Shown here one piece after another: positions 10,510 to 22,831 of a stretch of DNA of 64,000 nt (position 1 is the stretch's first letter; each line of letters starts with the position of its first letter). Source of the DNA: Astragalus membranaceus (Eukaryota; Streptophyta; Magnoliopsida; Fabales; Fabaceae); the NCBI GenBank assembly GCA_039519185.1, contig CM076848.1, positions 60,476,778 through 60,540,777 on the forward strand. Direction: 5' to 3'. Below the pieces are notes generated by a model that did not search any database, was not told the origin of the DNA, and worked only from the letters and a program-made list of their open reading frames with translations. Made by a program: the position numbers and the translations under genes.

Positions 10510-11348
10510 GTTTTACTTGGACAAATCACATCCACTGTGTACACCAATGGTTGAAAGATCACTAGATGTGAATAAAGATCCACTTAGACCTTGAGAAAAG
10601 GATGAGGAACTACATGGTCCTGAAGTACCATATCTTAGTGCAATTGGTGCACTAATGTACCTTGCTAGTTATACACGTCCTGATATATCATTTGCTGTCC
10701 ATTTATTAACAAGATATAGTTCTTCACCTACACCAAGACATTGGAATGGAGTCAAGCATGTACTTCGTTACCTTAGAGGTACAATGGATATGGGTTTGTT
10801 TTATTCAAATGAATCAAAGTCAGATTTAGCTGGTTATGCAGATGTAGGTTATTTATCTGACCCTCATAATGGTAGATCACAAACAGGCTATCTGTTTACA
10901 TGTGGTGATACAACCATTTCATGGAGGTCTGTAAAACAAACCATAACAGCCACATCATCGATCCAACCATGCAGAAGTTTTAGCACTACATGGGGCAAGT
11001 CGAGAATGCGTTTGGTTAAGGTCAGTAATTCAACATATACAAGAGACCTGTGGTTTGTCTTCTGAGAAAATGATTGCAACAACTATGTATGAAGATAACA
11101 CTGCATGCATTGTTCAATTGAAAGAAGGATATATTAAAGGAGATAGGACAAAACATATTTCACCAAAGTTCTTATTCACTCATGATCTTCAAAAGAGCGG
11201 TGCTATTAACATCCAACAAATTCGCTCCTGTGAAAATTTAGCAGATCTTCTGACAAAGTCATTGCCAAGCAAAATTTTTGAACAGTTAACAAGGAAGATT
11301 GGTCTTCGTCGTCTTAGAGATTATTACATTCATTGGGAGGAGAAATAA
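10510..11348 (+). pseudogene. Ty1/copia RNase H region (downstream half of the split copy)
   Basis: The reading frame resumes after the inserted solo LTR with TPMV, then LSAIGALMYLASYTRPDISF and the RNase H blocks GRSQTGYLF, TATSS, CVWL and MYEDNTACI, ending RRLRDYYIHWEEK and a stop at about 11346. It is decayed: an in-frame TGA lies at 10592-10594, and a frame change near 10958-10967 moves the rest into a different frame. This is the C-terminal end of a copia polyprotein, which copies the element's RNA into DNA in cytoplasmic particles. The copy is dead. Confidence 0.92.
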
Positions 11349-11541
11349 ATATGTTCTGCACTCTTTTTTCCTTCACCGCGGTTTTGTCCCAATGGGTTTT
11401 CCTGGTAAGATTTTTAACGAGGCAGCCCTCAAGCAAATGATGTTGTACTCTTTTTCCTTCACTGAGATTTTTTCCCATTGGGTTTTTTCTTAGTAAGGTT
11501 TTAATGAGGTATATCCTTAATAGACATCCAATGCGGAGTAT

Positions 11542-11766
11542 TGTGAATAAAGTGGATGTCTAATGCAATTGTAACTCCTAGGCATTATTCCTCATTATTA
11601 TTCATCATTGTATATGTTAAATGCAAATCATATGTTACAATACTTGAGCCTATAATAGGACTCATATGACATTGTAGAGGATACCTTTGAAGAGTACAAT
11701 ACAATAGCTCTATTATTCTCTCATCTTCTATTCTTGTTCTTGCTCTATTTGAGTTTATTTATAACA
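11542..11766 (+). repeat. Putative 3' LTR of the copia element
   Basis: About 200 bp after the copia stop codon, a purine-containing GCGGAGTAT is followed by TGTGAATAAAG. The segment ends TTATTTATAACA. TG...CA ends, size and position fit a short copia 3' LTR. The 5' LTR is outside the window, so the boundaries are tentative. Confidence 0.6.
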
Positions 11767-11873
11767 ACTTATTTATATTTTGTGTGTGATGTAGACGTAC
11801 AGAGCTCAACATCATTAGGTTTTTTTGGTGGGACTTACTAACCATAGTTTCCATACCATATTTTTATGAGATA

Positions 11874-14800
11874 TGATATGTACATTGACCGTCCAAGGGT
11901 AGGTCAATGTGCTGCTTGATCGCTCTGTCGGGCAGTGAGGTTGCGAGCAGAGCTTAGATTAGGTTGTACCTGCAAAGACACTCTGACGCCCAAGTCAAGG
12001 GGGAAGAAGTCAAAGCAGAAATGAGAACTGTGTCAGAAAGTGTACCTGGCAGTGGGGGTTGACCACTATTTAGAGCTCGACGACGTTCCTGAGCCGTAGG
12101 ATCGGCCGCATAATTGATCTTAGTCGTTGATCGCGTTCCCTGTGCGTTAGGTGCGTTCCGCGCTACAGTGCCCTGGAATGGTTTGGGCCTGCTTCGAGGG
12201 TTGGGCCGTCGGCCCAATCCAGAACAGTTTCCCCCCAAGCCAAAGTCGTCCGGAGGGGGGTTCAGGCTCGATGCTCCCGGTCTCAGGCGTTCAATGAATA
12301 GATCGTGCTGATCACTTGCCCGCCCTATTCGAGGCCGGTCACCTAACTTTCATGCGCGTGGTTTTTACGCGTGGGCCTTGAGAAATGCCACGTGCCTGTC
12401 TTGGAAAGTGTGTGACGTTTGATGGATGTGACGTTTGCGCTGTTCAAAGGAGGCGCAAAAAATGATGGCGTGTTGTCAGTGTCTCACATCTCGAGGGTGG
12501 CATCTAATGTGTGGTGCGAAGGGTTGCATCGCTTCGTATTCGGCCCACGATCTGTGTTGAGGCCCAATATATAAGGGCATAGTGCCATAGCCATTTGACC
12601 ACTTTGCGAATTTTAGGGTGCTCTGGGAGCGGTCTGATTCTCCGGCGAAAGCGAATTAATTCTCCTACAAAGGCGACTCAATTCTCCGGCGAGGTGCTTT
12701 CCTTTCACAGTGAAGAAACCTTCCCCCGATCGGTTGTTCTACGAAGTGCGACTTAACTTTCGTTATCCTTCTTCCGATCGTTTTTCGTTTTCCGACCGAC
12801 CTACCGTCCGCCCTTCCAAGGTAATAGTTTTTCCTATTGTACTGTGTTTTATCCTTTTATTTATCTCCTTGTTCAGGGGGAGGGGGTGTCAGGCCCGGGG
12901 TCGACCTTGTCGCCCCCTTCTAAGAATTCGTTATAGGTGGTCCAGACTTCTTGCCCCCTCCCTGCAGATTCTGGATCCTGGCGAAGACAAAGCAAATCGC
13001 GCATGTGTTTGGTGACAGGTCTTATCATCTGGCTAAGTTTTTCACAGGTTCGGTAACTACTCATTCCATGTCGGGCGAGGATGTAGAGCACAGTTCCTCG
13101 TCTACTTGGTCCTCGTGCTCTTCTTCGGAGAGCTCGGACTCAGCGTCTTCATGCTCGTCCACTACTCCCGAGTCGGTGAACTCCCAACCCGCTCCTCCCA
13201 AAGATCACGAGTTGGTTGGGACACATGGGGAAGAGGTCGATGCGGAGGTCGAGGCACAGGTTGAAGCAGAGGTCGAAGTTGAAGTTGTTCAGGGGGGCGA
13301 CCGCCACCTGAAGGGTGGGAGAGTCGAGCTGTTGATCTATCATGGGTTTCTGAGGGTCTTTGTGAGATCAAATCGCTCTTGGTACCTAGGTCAGAATTGG
13401 TGAAAATGTATCGGCACCAAGGGACAGGAATGAACCATGGAAGGATCGGCCCGAGATGAATGTATTGTGACGTTCCCTCGCGAGCTCAAGTTCATGATGT
13501 ACTCAAATGTGTTACTGCAAATGAAAGTGGGACCTCCTTTCTCAGAATTCGAGCGAGAGGTTCTGCGCTACTTGTCGGTCGCCCCTTTTCAGCTGCATCC
13601 AAACACTTGGGCGTTTGTAAGGGCGTTTCAACTGCTAATGGGGGAGATGGGCAGACCGTGATCCAGGAAGCTATTCTTTACCATCTTCGAGGTGAGTCGT
13701 CGGGGGGAGACGGACAGCAATAAGAATCGTTGGGAGCATCTAAGTTTGAAAAGCCAATCTTCTTACAAATTCTTCAGGGCGTTTTGACCCTTTGAAGCCT
13801 TGGAAACATAACCATCTGTGGGTCGTCCCGATCTGCTCTAATGTTGTGGGTACAGTGGCGACTTTGAACACCAAGAACGAGGTGACCAGCTTCAAATTTC
13901 CTTTGGCGTGGTCCAAGGCCCATTACAATAGGAGGCCGCTCACGTAAAATGTCAAGAAGGAGTGGCTTGGCTAAGATGACAAGGAAACGCTGAGGCTGCT
14001 TGAGAATATGGTCACCTATCTCCCTAAAAAACCACAAGTGTTCGATGTCTGCCCGATGGTGAAGGCCGGTACCACTAGGGAGCTTGGGGGTGCCTTAGGT
14101 AGTTTCTACTCGTTTCGTGATCTTTGCTTGTATTCTCATAGAGAGTTGTGGTTTTTATCTCCATACGATTTCTTTAATGTGTTCTAACCCGCTACTTACT
14201 TTTTCTTGCAGACCAGATGCCGGGGTCGCTTGGCTTCTAGGGGCTTAAGGCGTTGGCAAAAAAAGGGGTGTCGCAGGTCCAGGGTTTTTCCAGTCGTTCC
14301 CCTGTGATCGGTCTTTGCTTCAATGCAGAGACGCAGACGCCCCCAACCGGTCAAGGAGAGCGGGCTCTGAAGAGGGACCGTCGTAGTTCTAACGTCCACG
14401 AGACGTAGGATCGGGTTATTCCTTTATCTGACGAGGAGGCCAACCCCCTACCAAGAAGGTGAAGTCGGCAAATGATGGTCGTAGGAACAACTCTTCCAAG
14501 GTGAACCTGGAGAAAATCACAGAGATCGACTACAACCATCTTCAAGAAGACCCTCTCGATGTTGCAGCCCAGATCTGCAAAGCTGCCTCTGGCTTATTCA
14601 GAAAATGGAAGCATGAGGAAGATGAGCAAGTTGCGGGTAACTTTCTCGAAGCCTGAAACTTGTGGTTAGAAGGCTATTTACAAGATAAAACTGATAAGCT
14701 AAAAAAATGCTATAAATATATCGCAACATTGAGAAAAGAGCGGAACGGAACCAAGAGCAGCTGAAGGAGGCAAACAAGTCTTTGAAGCCAACTGCCGATG

Positions 14801-15905
14801 CCCTTGCTAAGGCACAAGAGTCGGTGACCGTTCTTACCAAGGAGCTGGACGATGCTCTCACCGCCAAGGCGTCGACGGAGAAAAAGGTTACTGAGGACGA
14901 TCTTCGGATTGAAGAACTCGAGCAGGCGGTCTCAGATCAGCGGCACGAGATTAAAGAGTGAAAGTCCACTGCTAAGAAATTTGAAAATGAAAAGGACAAG
15001 GCTGTCGAGGATTTGCAAAGGGTCGTGGGTGAGGCGATGGCGATCGCCAGTGAGCAGTTCAAGAATGCTGCTATGCAGGTTCAAGTGCTGCATCTCGACC
15101 TCGAGATCGATCCCGAGAACTTGCATGAGGGCCATGTGGTGGTTGATGGAAGGATCATCAAACCGGTGGTGAAGGGTGAAGACGGGGCAGTCATCGAGCC
15201 TGAGGTCGTCGTATATTCTCGATCTAGAGTACTGAATGCTTGAAGTTTGCTTGTAATTTTCTTGTATTTTGTTCGAGCGACCACGAAGTCGTATTGTTGT
15301 AATTACAGAACATGGAGCCCGACCTTATCCGGGTCTTTATCTTAATTAAAAGTTCATTTTGTTTACCTTATGCTTCGCGATGCTTCATTTTTGATTAAGT
15401 ACGTAAATTCCGCTTTTGAACAGTTTACCGGATCTCGGTCCAGATTGAACTTGTTTGAAGGGGTGCGACTTTCTCTTTGAGTCGTTTCAGCCGCTGCTTG
15501 GATCGGCCAAGCATTCATGACCTAGCAGGCAGTTTACTGAGACTCGGCTCAGACTTAACTCGCCTAGTAGGTATAACATTCATGCGGGTTTATTCTTGAC
15601 CCACTCTTCGCAGATATCGATTAAATAAAATTTGCAAGTAAATTCCAAAAAATGCCTCGACTTATTAATGACGAACGTGTGATGTGCTGCTTGATCGCTC
15701 TTCCGGGCAGTGAGGTCGCGAACAGAGCTTAGATCGGGTTGACCACTATTTATAGAGCTCGGGAACGTTCCTGAGCCGTAGGATCGGTCGCATTGATCTT
15801 AGCTGTTGATCGTGTTCCCTGTGCATTAGGTGCGTTCCGCGCTACAGTGCCCTAGCCTGGTTTGGGCCTGCCTCGAGGGTTGGGCCGTCGGCCCAGTCCA
15901 GAACA
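11874..15905 (+). mobile_element. Non-autonomous gypsy-type LTR element
   Basis: The element starts TGATATGTAC and ends CCAGAACA. The 5-bp repeat AGATA flanks it (11869-11873 and 15906-15910). The 5' LTR is 11874-12226. The 3' LTR (15683-15905) matches it from TGTGCTGCTTGATCGCTC onward but lacks the first 34 bp and about 96 bp internally. Between them lie gag-like coding remnants and no protease, reverse transcriptase or integrase that I can recognise. Confidence 0.85.
12951..15243 (+). pseudogene. Decayed gag-like ORF ('putative gypsy type transposon' domain)
   Basis: Fragments in several frames form one protein type. A Ser/Glu-rich segment (about 13065-13320) is followed by FSEFEREVLRYLSVAPFQLH and the WAFVRAFQLL block (13437-13661), the signature of the Pfam 'putative gypsy type transposon' family. 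A coiled-coil region ends at RSRVLNA (15243). Stops and frame changes occur throughout, for example TAA at 13945-13947 and TGA near 14959. Two intron-like intervals (GT...AG) are possible near 12820-12965 and 14100-14212. Proteins of this family are encoded by non-autonomous LTR elements; their role is presumed structural. Confidence 0.75.
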
Positions 15906-15910
15906 AGATA

Positions 15911-17259
15911 TATCTTCAAGATGAATTTGAATGGTAACTAATGCATGTTCACTTCACAGAGCCAAAATCAATGAAATAATGTCTTTAATTGCAAGAGACA
16001 AAAACATCTTAATCTCTTTTGGTATGCTCTTTTTATGCTTAATGGTTAGCTATCAAATCCAACTCTAGGTTGAACTTAAAGCTTTATTGAATGTTAGAAA
16101 GGGTAATGAAATAGATTCAATACATGCAAGCAAAACAAAATTTGTAACTATTGGAGCAAAGAAAAGAATAGCAATCTGAAGCATCAGACAAAAAAGGATG
16201 AGGCTAAAGAGTTACAAATTTGGAGATGCAGAGTGAGGTAGACGGTGATTGAGAGATTGCATATTTGGATTTAGAGTGGATCTATTGCTCGATGACAAAC
16301 TGATGCAGTTGTTCCGTTGGTTGTGAAAGAAGATCGAGAGATAAATAATGAAGACTGATATAGGTAGAACTAGACGAGAGAGGATTGAAGAAGGGAAAAT
16401 AAGCGTGAGGGAGATGAAAATCTTGCAATTGCTTGTTGAATGGTTAAGAATTCGTTGCATGGCATTTTTGTAGTTGTTGTTGTCGTCATCTACGCAAGAA
16501 ACAGCAGCACTGCTATCACACTTTGTGGTGAGGCTCCGAAAGGGGTGAGTGAGGACACAGCTTGAGACAAGAGCTTTTGGGAGATGAGAGAGCTCAAAAA
16601 AAATAGGGAGGTAAAGCAAGTTGGTTTTAAAGAGAGTGTGAAGTACAAATGGGTTGGGAAATTGAAATGAAATTAAATGACTCTTAATGTTGTTAAAAAA
16701 TTCTACTTCCTAAAACACCTACATTTGATTTTACCTTAAGGGTTAAAAAAAATCGTTCATCGCAAATTCTAGTTATATTTCAATCTTAGGATTCACAGAT
16801 TTAACACTTAACCGTGTCTTTGAATTTTCTTGCTTTTCTACTTCCGTTGTATTGTTTTTAAGAAATTTCTAGCTTGTTTACTTTTCCCTTTTTTGGTCTA
16901 AGAAGTTGCTAGTATCGACTTTGTCAGGGGTCAAGGTCAAGAGAGATGGTGAAGAGCATTTGTGTTGATTAAGAGTTGTCTTCAACTTCTGATGATAACG
17001 AGAACCTAATTATTTTGTCCTCTTGCCTTTCCCAATTGTTTTGTTCATTTATTCCAGGCATCGGTTCAACATTGTAATTTGGAATTTTTTTGGTGTCTGG
17101 TTGAAGGCAGAGGTAAAATTAAATAGCCGAAATCTCTGGAGTTTGGAGCAGGATTCAGTTTCTGGAGCGGTGAAGATTTCTTCTTGAATCATTTTTCGCC
17201 CTGGAGTGGAAGGAAGCATAGGCGGTAATGTGAAAGAATTAAAATAAAAAATATACATG
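15911..17259. other. Intergenic DNA without a recognisable gene
   Basis: Mixed AT-rich sequence. A minus-strand frame of 135 codons (16212-16619) is rich in Ser, Leu and Ile with no domain I know. The purine-rich plus strand around 16200-16600 could equally be untranslated RNA. Nothing here can be assigned. Confidence 0.5.
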
Positions 17260-17332
17260 CGACTCCACTGGGGATCGAACCCAGAATCTCTGGTTCCGTA
17301 GACCAGCGCCTTATCCATTGGGCCATGGAGTC
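17260..17332 (-). tRNA. tRNA-Arg (anticodon ACG)
   Basis: The minus strand gives a 73-nt intronless tRNA. The acceptor stem is GACTCCA pairing with TGGAGTC, with discriminator G. The D-arm has AATGGATAAGGC, the anticodon arm CTGGT-CTACGGA-ACCAG shows anticodon ACG, and the T-arm has GGGTTCGATCCC. CCA is not encoded, as usual in eukaryotes. A T-run downstream on the same strand (about 17246-17252) can end Pol III transcription. All stems pair, so it is probably functional. The tRNA 3' end is the sequence that Ogre-type retrotransposons use as primer. Confidence 0.97.
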
Positions 17333-18043
17333 TTGCTTGCTATTTCTTGCATTCTTTGCTTTAAATATCCTATAAAACGTGTTGATTAGAAGCTACGAGA
17401 TGACATTTTGCCATAAGAGGTACTCTGTTCAAATTATTTAAACATGGGATATTTCACTATTGCGTGATCTTTTTTCATAAAAGCTTAACTAAGTGGTTAT
17501 AACATGTATGAGTGTTTAATCAATCCAATAGGAAAATTGGTTAATTATTTTGCCATAAGAGGTACTCTGTTCAATTCCTCGTATAAAACTAATCCAATCT
17601 AAACCAAACAAAAATATATCATATAATTTAATGCTATACTTGCATTTATCTTATTACCCATACTTTAAATAGTCTTTTCCAATGTTGTCATTATACTTAG
17701 TAACCTTTTATGGTTGCACACTTACTTAGTACCCTAATATGATGTTTGACATTTTGACTTAGTATTTTGCTACTTTACTAATGATTTGAAACATATTGGT
17801 ATTCAACATGATGATTATTAGAGTTAACAAATTTGCGTAATAGAATGATGAAGTGAACAGTTATAGAGAATAAAAATCTAAATATCAATCCAATTTAAAT
17901 TGAAGTAAATCGATAAGATCAAATTTGACTATTGTCTCATTGTAAACTTTATCTTGTAATTGGAGTTGAGTAGTTAAAATATCTCTGCATTTAGAGAAAA
18001 TGGATCATATTTCATAAGCATTTCCAGCTTTATTATTGACTCA
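17333..18043. other. Intergenic, AT-rich
   Basis: No gene seen. A 27-bp word, TTTTGCCATAAGAGGTACTC plus TGTTCAA, occurs twice (about 17408 and 17549), a small dispersed duplication. Confidence 0.6.
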
Positions 18044-18265
18044 GGGTCCGTTTAGATTAGCTTATTTTTGAGCTTATGAAAAACAACTTATGGAGATAAA
18101 TAAGTTTTTATGTTAATTCATAAGTTCTCACTAACAAAAGTTATATCTCCTTAAGTTGTTTTTCCATAAACTACCTTAACAAACTTATGAATAATGCATA
18201 AAAGCTTATTTATTTGCATAAGTTATTTTTCATAAGCTCAAAATAAGCCCTATTCAAACGGGCCC
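18044..18265. mobile_element. MITE with long imperfect inverted repeats
   Basis: The ends are GGGTCCGTTTAGATTAGCTT and AAATAAGCC...AAACGGGCCC. Most of each half pairs with the other (TTATTTTTGAGCTTATGAAA against TTTCATAAGCTCAAAATAAG). The triplet TCA flanks both ends (18041-18043, 18266-18268). There is no coding capacity. The family is uncertain; a 3-bp duplication suggests Tourist/Harbinger-like. Confidence 0.75.
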
Positions 18266-18635
18266 TCATTCCACTACAACTCTACAATAAGACTCAAATA
18301 TGACATGAGAGTAACCCAAAACTTGGGCCCAAGAAGAGCATAGAGCAAGCCCAATGCCCCAATTACAAACATCAATATGGGTGTGGCCAGAAGAATCTAG
18401 AATGAGCCAAAAGTATGAGATCCAGATCGTGGTCAAAAAGGCCACAACTTATACTCGAACAACCCTTGTTTTAAAAAATGCATGGTCTCCACATTTCATT
18501 TGATAACTCTTGAAGAAGGTTTTGACCAAGTGGTGACATCTTGTTCTTTTACGTGGTCAAACGGAACTTGACATGAAAGGCCTTTGTCGAGATTGGAGTC
18601 ATTCTCCAAGCTCTTCTTTAGCTCGAGTCAATAAT

Positions 18636-18843
18636 TATCAGGGGTGGCAAAACAGGTAGGGCCAACACGCAAAATGGAGCGGATTAGGGAACCTCACTCC
18701 ATTATCCTATCCCACAATTTCTATCAGGTCAACTCGCGGGAGGGCTGAAATTACCAACCCATTTTATTTTACAAGTCAACCTACCTTAACCAGTTTAGGG
18801 TGGATTGAAAGCGAGACGAGTGGCTTGGCCTGCTTTGACACCC
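18636..18843. mobile_element. Possible second MITE
   Basis: AGGGGTGGCAAAACAGG on the left and CCTGCTTTGACACCCT on the right form an imperfect inverted pair of about 17 bp around a non-coding interior. No clear target duplication is visible. Confidence 0.45.
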
Positions 18844-19185
18844 TAAGGCGTCCATAGGTTTTTTAACCTATACTTTTTTGTTTATACTCTTTCAGATTCT
18901 ACAAATTATCATGACAAAGAGGCTATTTTGTCAACTTTACAGTAATTCACACACTTGGAGTAAGATCACTGTAGAGGTTTTTGAGTTCCCAAGAATTGGG
19001 AAGATGAGATTCCACGATTAATTGCCTTCAAACATAATTGAGCCAGAGAGCATGTGAGAAAATTAATGTTACAACAACTCTTTAAATTTGACTGACATAC
19101 AACATACAGACTCTAGCAAGGAACTCCTCAATTGTAAATTCGCATATGGGTAGGTAGGCAATTGTGGCAGGCATACCAAATAATA

Positions 19186-22100
19186 GGGTTTTTTCTTCCT
19201 CCTGTACTCCCCAACTTTGACCAAACTGACCATTTTATCCCCACTCTAAAAAAATGGCTTCCGGAATTATCCTCCTATAAGATAATTCCGGAAGCCATTT
19301 TGATGAAGTTTTCGGAAAACACCTCAAAGGAGGATAATTCCGAAAGCCATTTTGATGAATTTGGCTTTCAGAATTATCCTTGTCATACCCTAATTTTGTC
19401 CGATTAATCAAAAATTCAAAAAGTTTTATTCTTGTTGTGTCACGCACGTGTCTTTAACACTCTCGGGCAACGATTGATTTGATGCTCGTTTTTATTTTAT
19501 TTTGTAGTTATTATTATTAGGTTAGTTTGTTGTTATTGTTGCAAAAATATACAAAAAATAATTGAAGGAGCTGAATATCCAAAATCCTTTTCATTACATA
19601 ATCAAGTTTTTTTTACACACATATAAACAAAAAGGCAAAAAGAGATAAATAGTACAAAAATTAAAATACAAGATTCAAAAAGAGGGAGAGGGGCGCAGCT
19701 GCTGCTGGCTGCCCTAGCTTGGGTTTTTTTTTCCTTAATGTTGTCCTTCCTCCATTGCCAGCTACTGTCCTTTTGCTCATTCAAATGGCTGTCCTTTGTC
19801 CTTTTTTTCTCAATTGCTGTCCTTTTGCGCCACCCATTTCAACTGATGTCCTTTTGATTCCTCAGCACCTCACCTCCATCACACCAATCTGCATATAAAT
19901 ACCAAACATTAGCACACACTAAGGGGCAGAGGGACAGTGACTGAAAAATACACAAAAACACACACAGGGGCACACAGACACAGAGTCACTGAATTTCACA
20001 CACACAGACACAGAAACTGATAAAAATTCACACGACATTTCAGACCCACATTTAGGGTTTCACAGCTGAAACCCTAATCTCAGAGTATCAAAATCTTTTT
20101 CTGAAATAAGTTGGAGAAGCAAATCGAAACAGTGCAGAGAACACCATTTCAGAAAATATTAGGAACTAAGGTGGTCATCTATACTCCCTAATTTCCTTCT
20201 CAGATTCGTTACTAACTGTTTATTGTGCTAACAGTTTATTGAATACTTTTCTTTACAAATGTATTGTTAACTGTTTATTGTGCTAACGGTATATTGTGAT
20301 GTGTTGTTGCTGTTGTTCTATCAACTGAGAAAAGGAGAGAATGTCAAAAACTGAGAGAAAGAGTATTAAAAAGAAGAGGCAGAAAAAAAGTGTGAAAAAT
20401 ATTAGAGAAAGAAAGAGTAAAAAAAAACACTGTGAGAGGAGAGAGTAGGAAAAGGATTTTTTTTACCTCCGGCCACCGTCCACGGTGGCCGTCGCCGTGA
20501 ACCACCACTCTTAGCCACCCTCAGAACCCTCACCTAAAATCTCCCAACTACATCACACAACCACCCTCAACCCCCAAACACCATCGACCGAACCACCACC
20601 GCCACTCAGAGCTCCGACCAAAACACCCCAAACTCCCACCCAACGACCACCATCACCACCACCATAGCCACCGCCGCCACCGTAACCACCCCTCGCACCA
20701 AACCCCCACCACCGTCGCAAACATCTCTCTTCTCCCTCATCACCGTGAGCTTCCCCCTCCTCTCCAAAACCACCATCGCACCTCCACGCCTCACCACCGT
20801 CTTTTCCTCAACCACCGTACCCCAAACCGTCAGCAACAGCAACCCAAAATAACAACCTCGCATCAACCAACCAACACCACCAAACAACCGACCAACACCA
20901 CCATAGCCACACCACCAAACGCCGTCTCATACCCCCACCAACAGACCATCACCCACCACCACGAAAAACACCCGTTTCCCCCTTCCCTTTGTTCGGTGCC
21001 CTCTCTCTCTTTCTCGTATCTAATTGCGGCGCTGTTGTCAAAGTAGAAGGTTAGGGTTGGTGGAGAGAAGAGAAAGTGAGATTAGGGTGATGAGAGGGAG
21101 AGGAAGTGAGATCAAGGGAAGAAGAGATTAGGGTTAGAATAAATTAGGGTTTGAGTTAGCTAAGGTATATATAGTGAGCCTGGATTTCTTGTCATTTCTT
21201 TTTTTTTAATTTAGTTCCGTTTAAAATCGTGGATTGTTATTCATACTCCCTATTTCCCATGAGTTAACCCCCACACAGCCCATTTTAAAAAAAGGCGCAG
21301 CCCAGTTTTCAAAAACAAGCTGGGGTTGCTGTTTGCACCCCCTTTTTTAAAATATAGCCTCTATTACTATGCACGCCCCCATTTTAATTCAACACTCCTT
21401 GTTGTTAATTGCACCTCCCCATTTTTTCCATAACCCATTGCATTTTTTATTACACCGTAATACTTTCAAATCAATTTTTTTTCTTTTCTTTCAAACAACC
21501 AAACTCACATAAAAAGTGGTTTGTTACTAACAGTCACTCTGAGTTTAACTTGTTTGACCGTTAGTAACAACTATAGTTTTCAAACGGGTTAGGAGCGACG
21601 ACCACTCTGAGTTTTACTTGTTTGGTCATTACGAATGCCTATCCCAATTTCAAAATACTTAAAAAACACTATCACACAAACATTTTCTACCCAAGAACTA
21701 CGTGTGATTTGATTCTCTACCAAGAGATACGTAGGAGCAGAGGGCGGCCGACCTCTGTCAATTGCATTAATAAAAACCTTTTTTTAGTTCTTTTATAAAT
21801 TTCTTATTTCTTATTTTTTCAAAAAACAAACAAAAATAATTAAATGTCCTCCTTCAAAGTCATTTTTTTTTTCAATTTGTAACTAAGGGTAAAAATAAAT
21901 TTTTAAATTAATAATTTTACACATTTAGTTAAAAGGTAGCCTTCCTTAGGAAGGATGTCGTAGGGTGCTAATACCTTCGCTACGCATAAACGACTCCCGA
22001 ACCTGAATCTGGTCCGCAAAACCCCCTTATCCATATAAAAGGTTTTTTTCCAATGTTTTCCCTAAAATAAATATTGGCGGCGGCTTCATTGTAAATTTCG

Positions 22101-22272
22101 AAGAATCCCTCCTTCGTATTTTTCGGTCGCTACAATCCTCCTTTGAGGTGTTTCCGGAAATTTTTAAAAAAATCAGTTACAACTTAAATTTTGGTAAAAA
22201 AAATGAAGGGTATTTTGGGGATAAAACGTAAAATGGGGGTACAAGGGAGAGAGGGGGTACAAAAAAAACCCA
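19186..22272. mobile_element. MITE interrupted by a solo LTR
   Basis: The outer element is 19186-19380 plus 22140-22272, about 330 bp. It starts GGGTTTTTTCTTCCTCCTGT and ends TACAAAAAAAACCC. The 8-bp repeat AAATAATA flanks it (19178-19185 and 22273-22280). Its left part contains a hairpin made of AATGGCTTCCGGAATTATC and its complement. The LTR described next sits inside it, so this MITE is the older insertion. Confidence 0.82.
19381..22134 (+). mobile_element. Ogre/Tat-type solo LTR (2.75 kb)
   Basis: The sequence begins TGTCATACCCTAATTTTG and ends TTCGGTCGCTACA. The 5-bp repeat ATCCT flanks it (19376-19380 and 22135-22139). There is no internal domain or second LTR. The start, end and length match LTRs of legume Ogre elements of the Ty3/gypsy Tat lineage, as I know them. 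The open frame at 20606-20887 (Val/Gly-rich, minus strand) is a shadow of a CCACC-rich tract. The LTR carries a likely promoter region: ACACAC-rich tracts around 19910-20040 and ATATAAATACC at about 19893. Confidence 0.82.
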
Positions 22273-22831
22273 AATAATATTTTGGTTGGGTTTAAAATGG
22301 GAGAGTGAAAAAAATTTCTCCTCATGAGAAAGTCCCTTTTAAAATTTAAACCTTCAAAAAAACCATAGATTTAATAATAAAGTATTAAATGGTTAGGATT
22401 GATTATCTTTAACATTTATGACATGTTATTTGGTAATTATACTATATTTATTCTATGGTCCCTTTATTGGCATGATTTTAGTTTTACTTTTTTAATATTT
22501 AACCCAATTGTTTGCATCCAAGTTTTTTTTCTAGTTTTTTATTATTATAGGATGTATGACTGTGTGCTGTTAGGCTCGACAGTTTTTTTTTAAGATAAAG
22601 GGCTGGGCAATTTTTTTTATAAGCAATAATTTCATTGAAAGGGAGCACAAGGGGTGCCCAACCCTTACAATGGGGAAAAAGAAAAGGGGGGGGGCTCCTC
22701 AAAACCTCCCTAAGCCAAAACCCCTTGAGAAAAAGACTCAGGGAGGAAAAAGAGTACCTCGTACAATCTGCACTATAGTGAGGACAACCAACCTAACCCA
22801 CTGTTTCTCCCCCTACTAGATTACATATTGT

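Noticed and set aside
17049..17318. 89-codon minus-strand frame
   Set aside because: It starts inside the tRNA-Arg gene and has no protein features.
20606..20887. 93-codon Val/Gly-rich frames (also 25514-25795) that look conserved
   Set aside because: They are the two copies of one LTR segment; similarity is due to DNA duplication and the antisense of a CCACC-rich tract.
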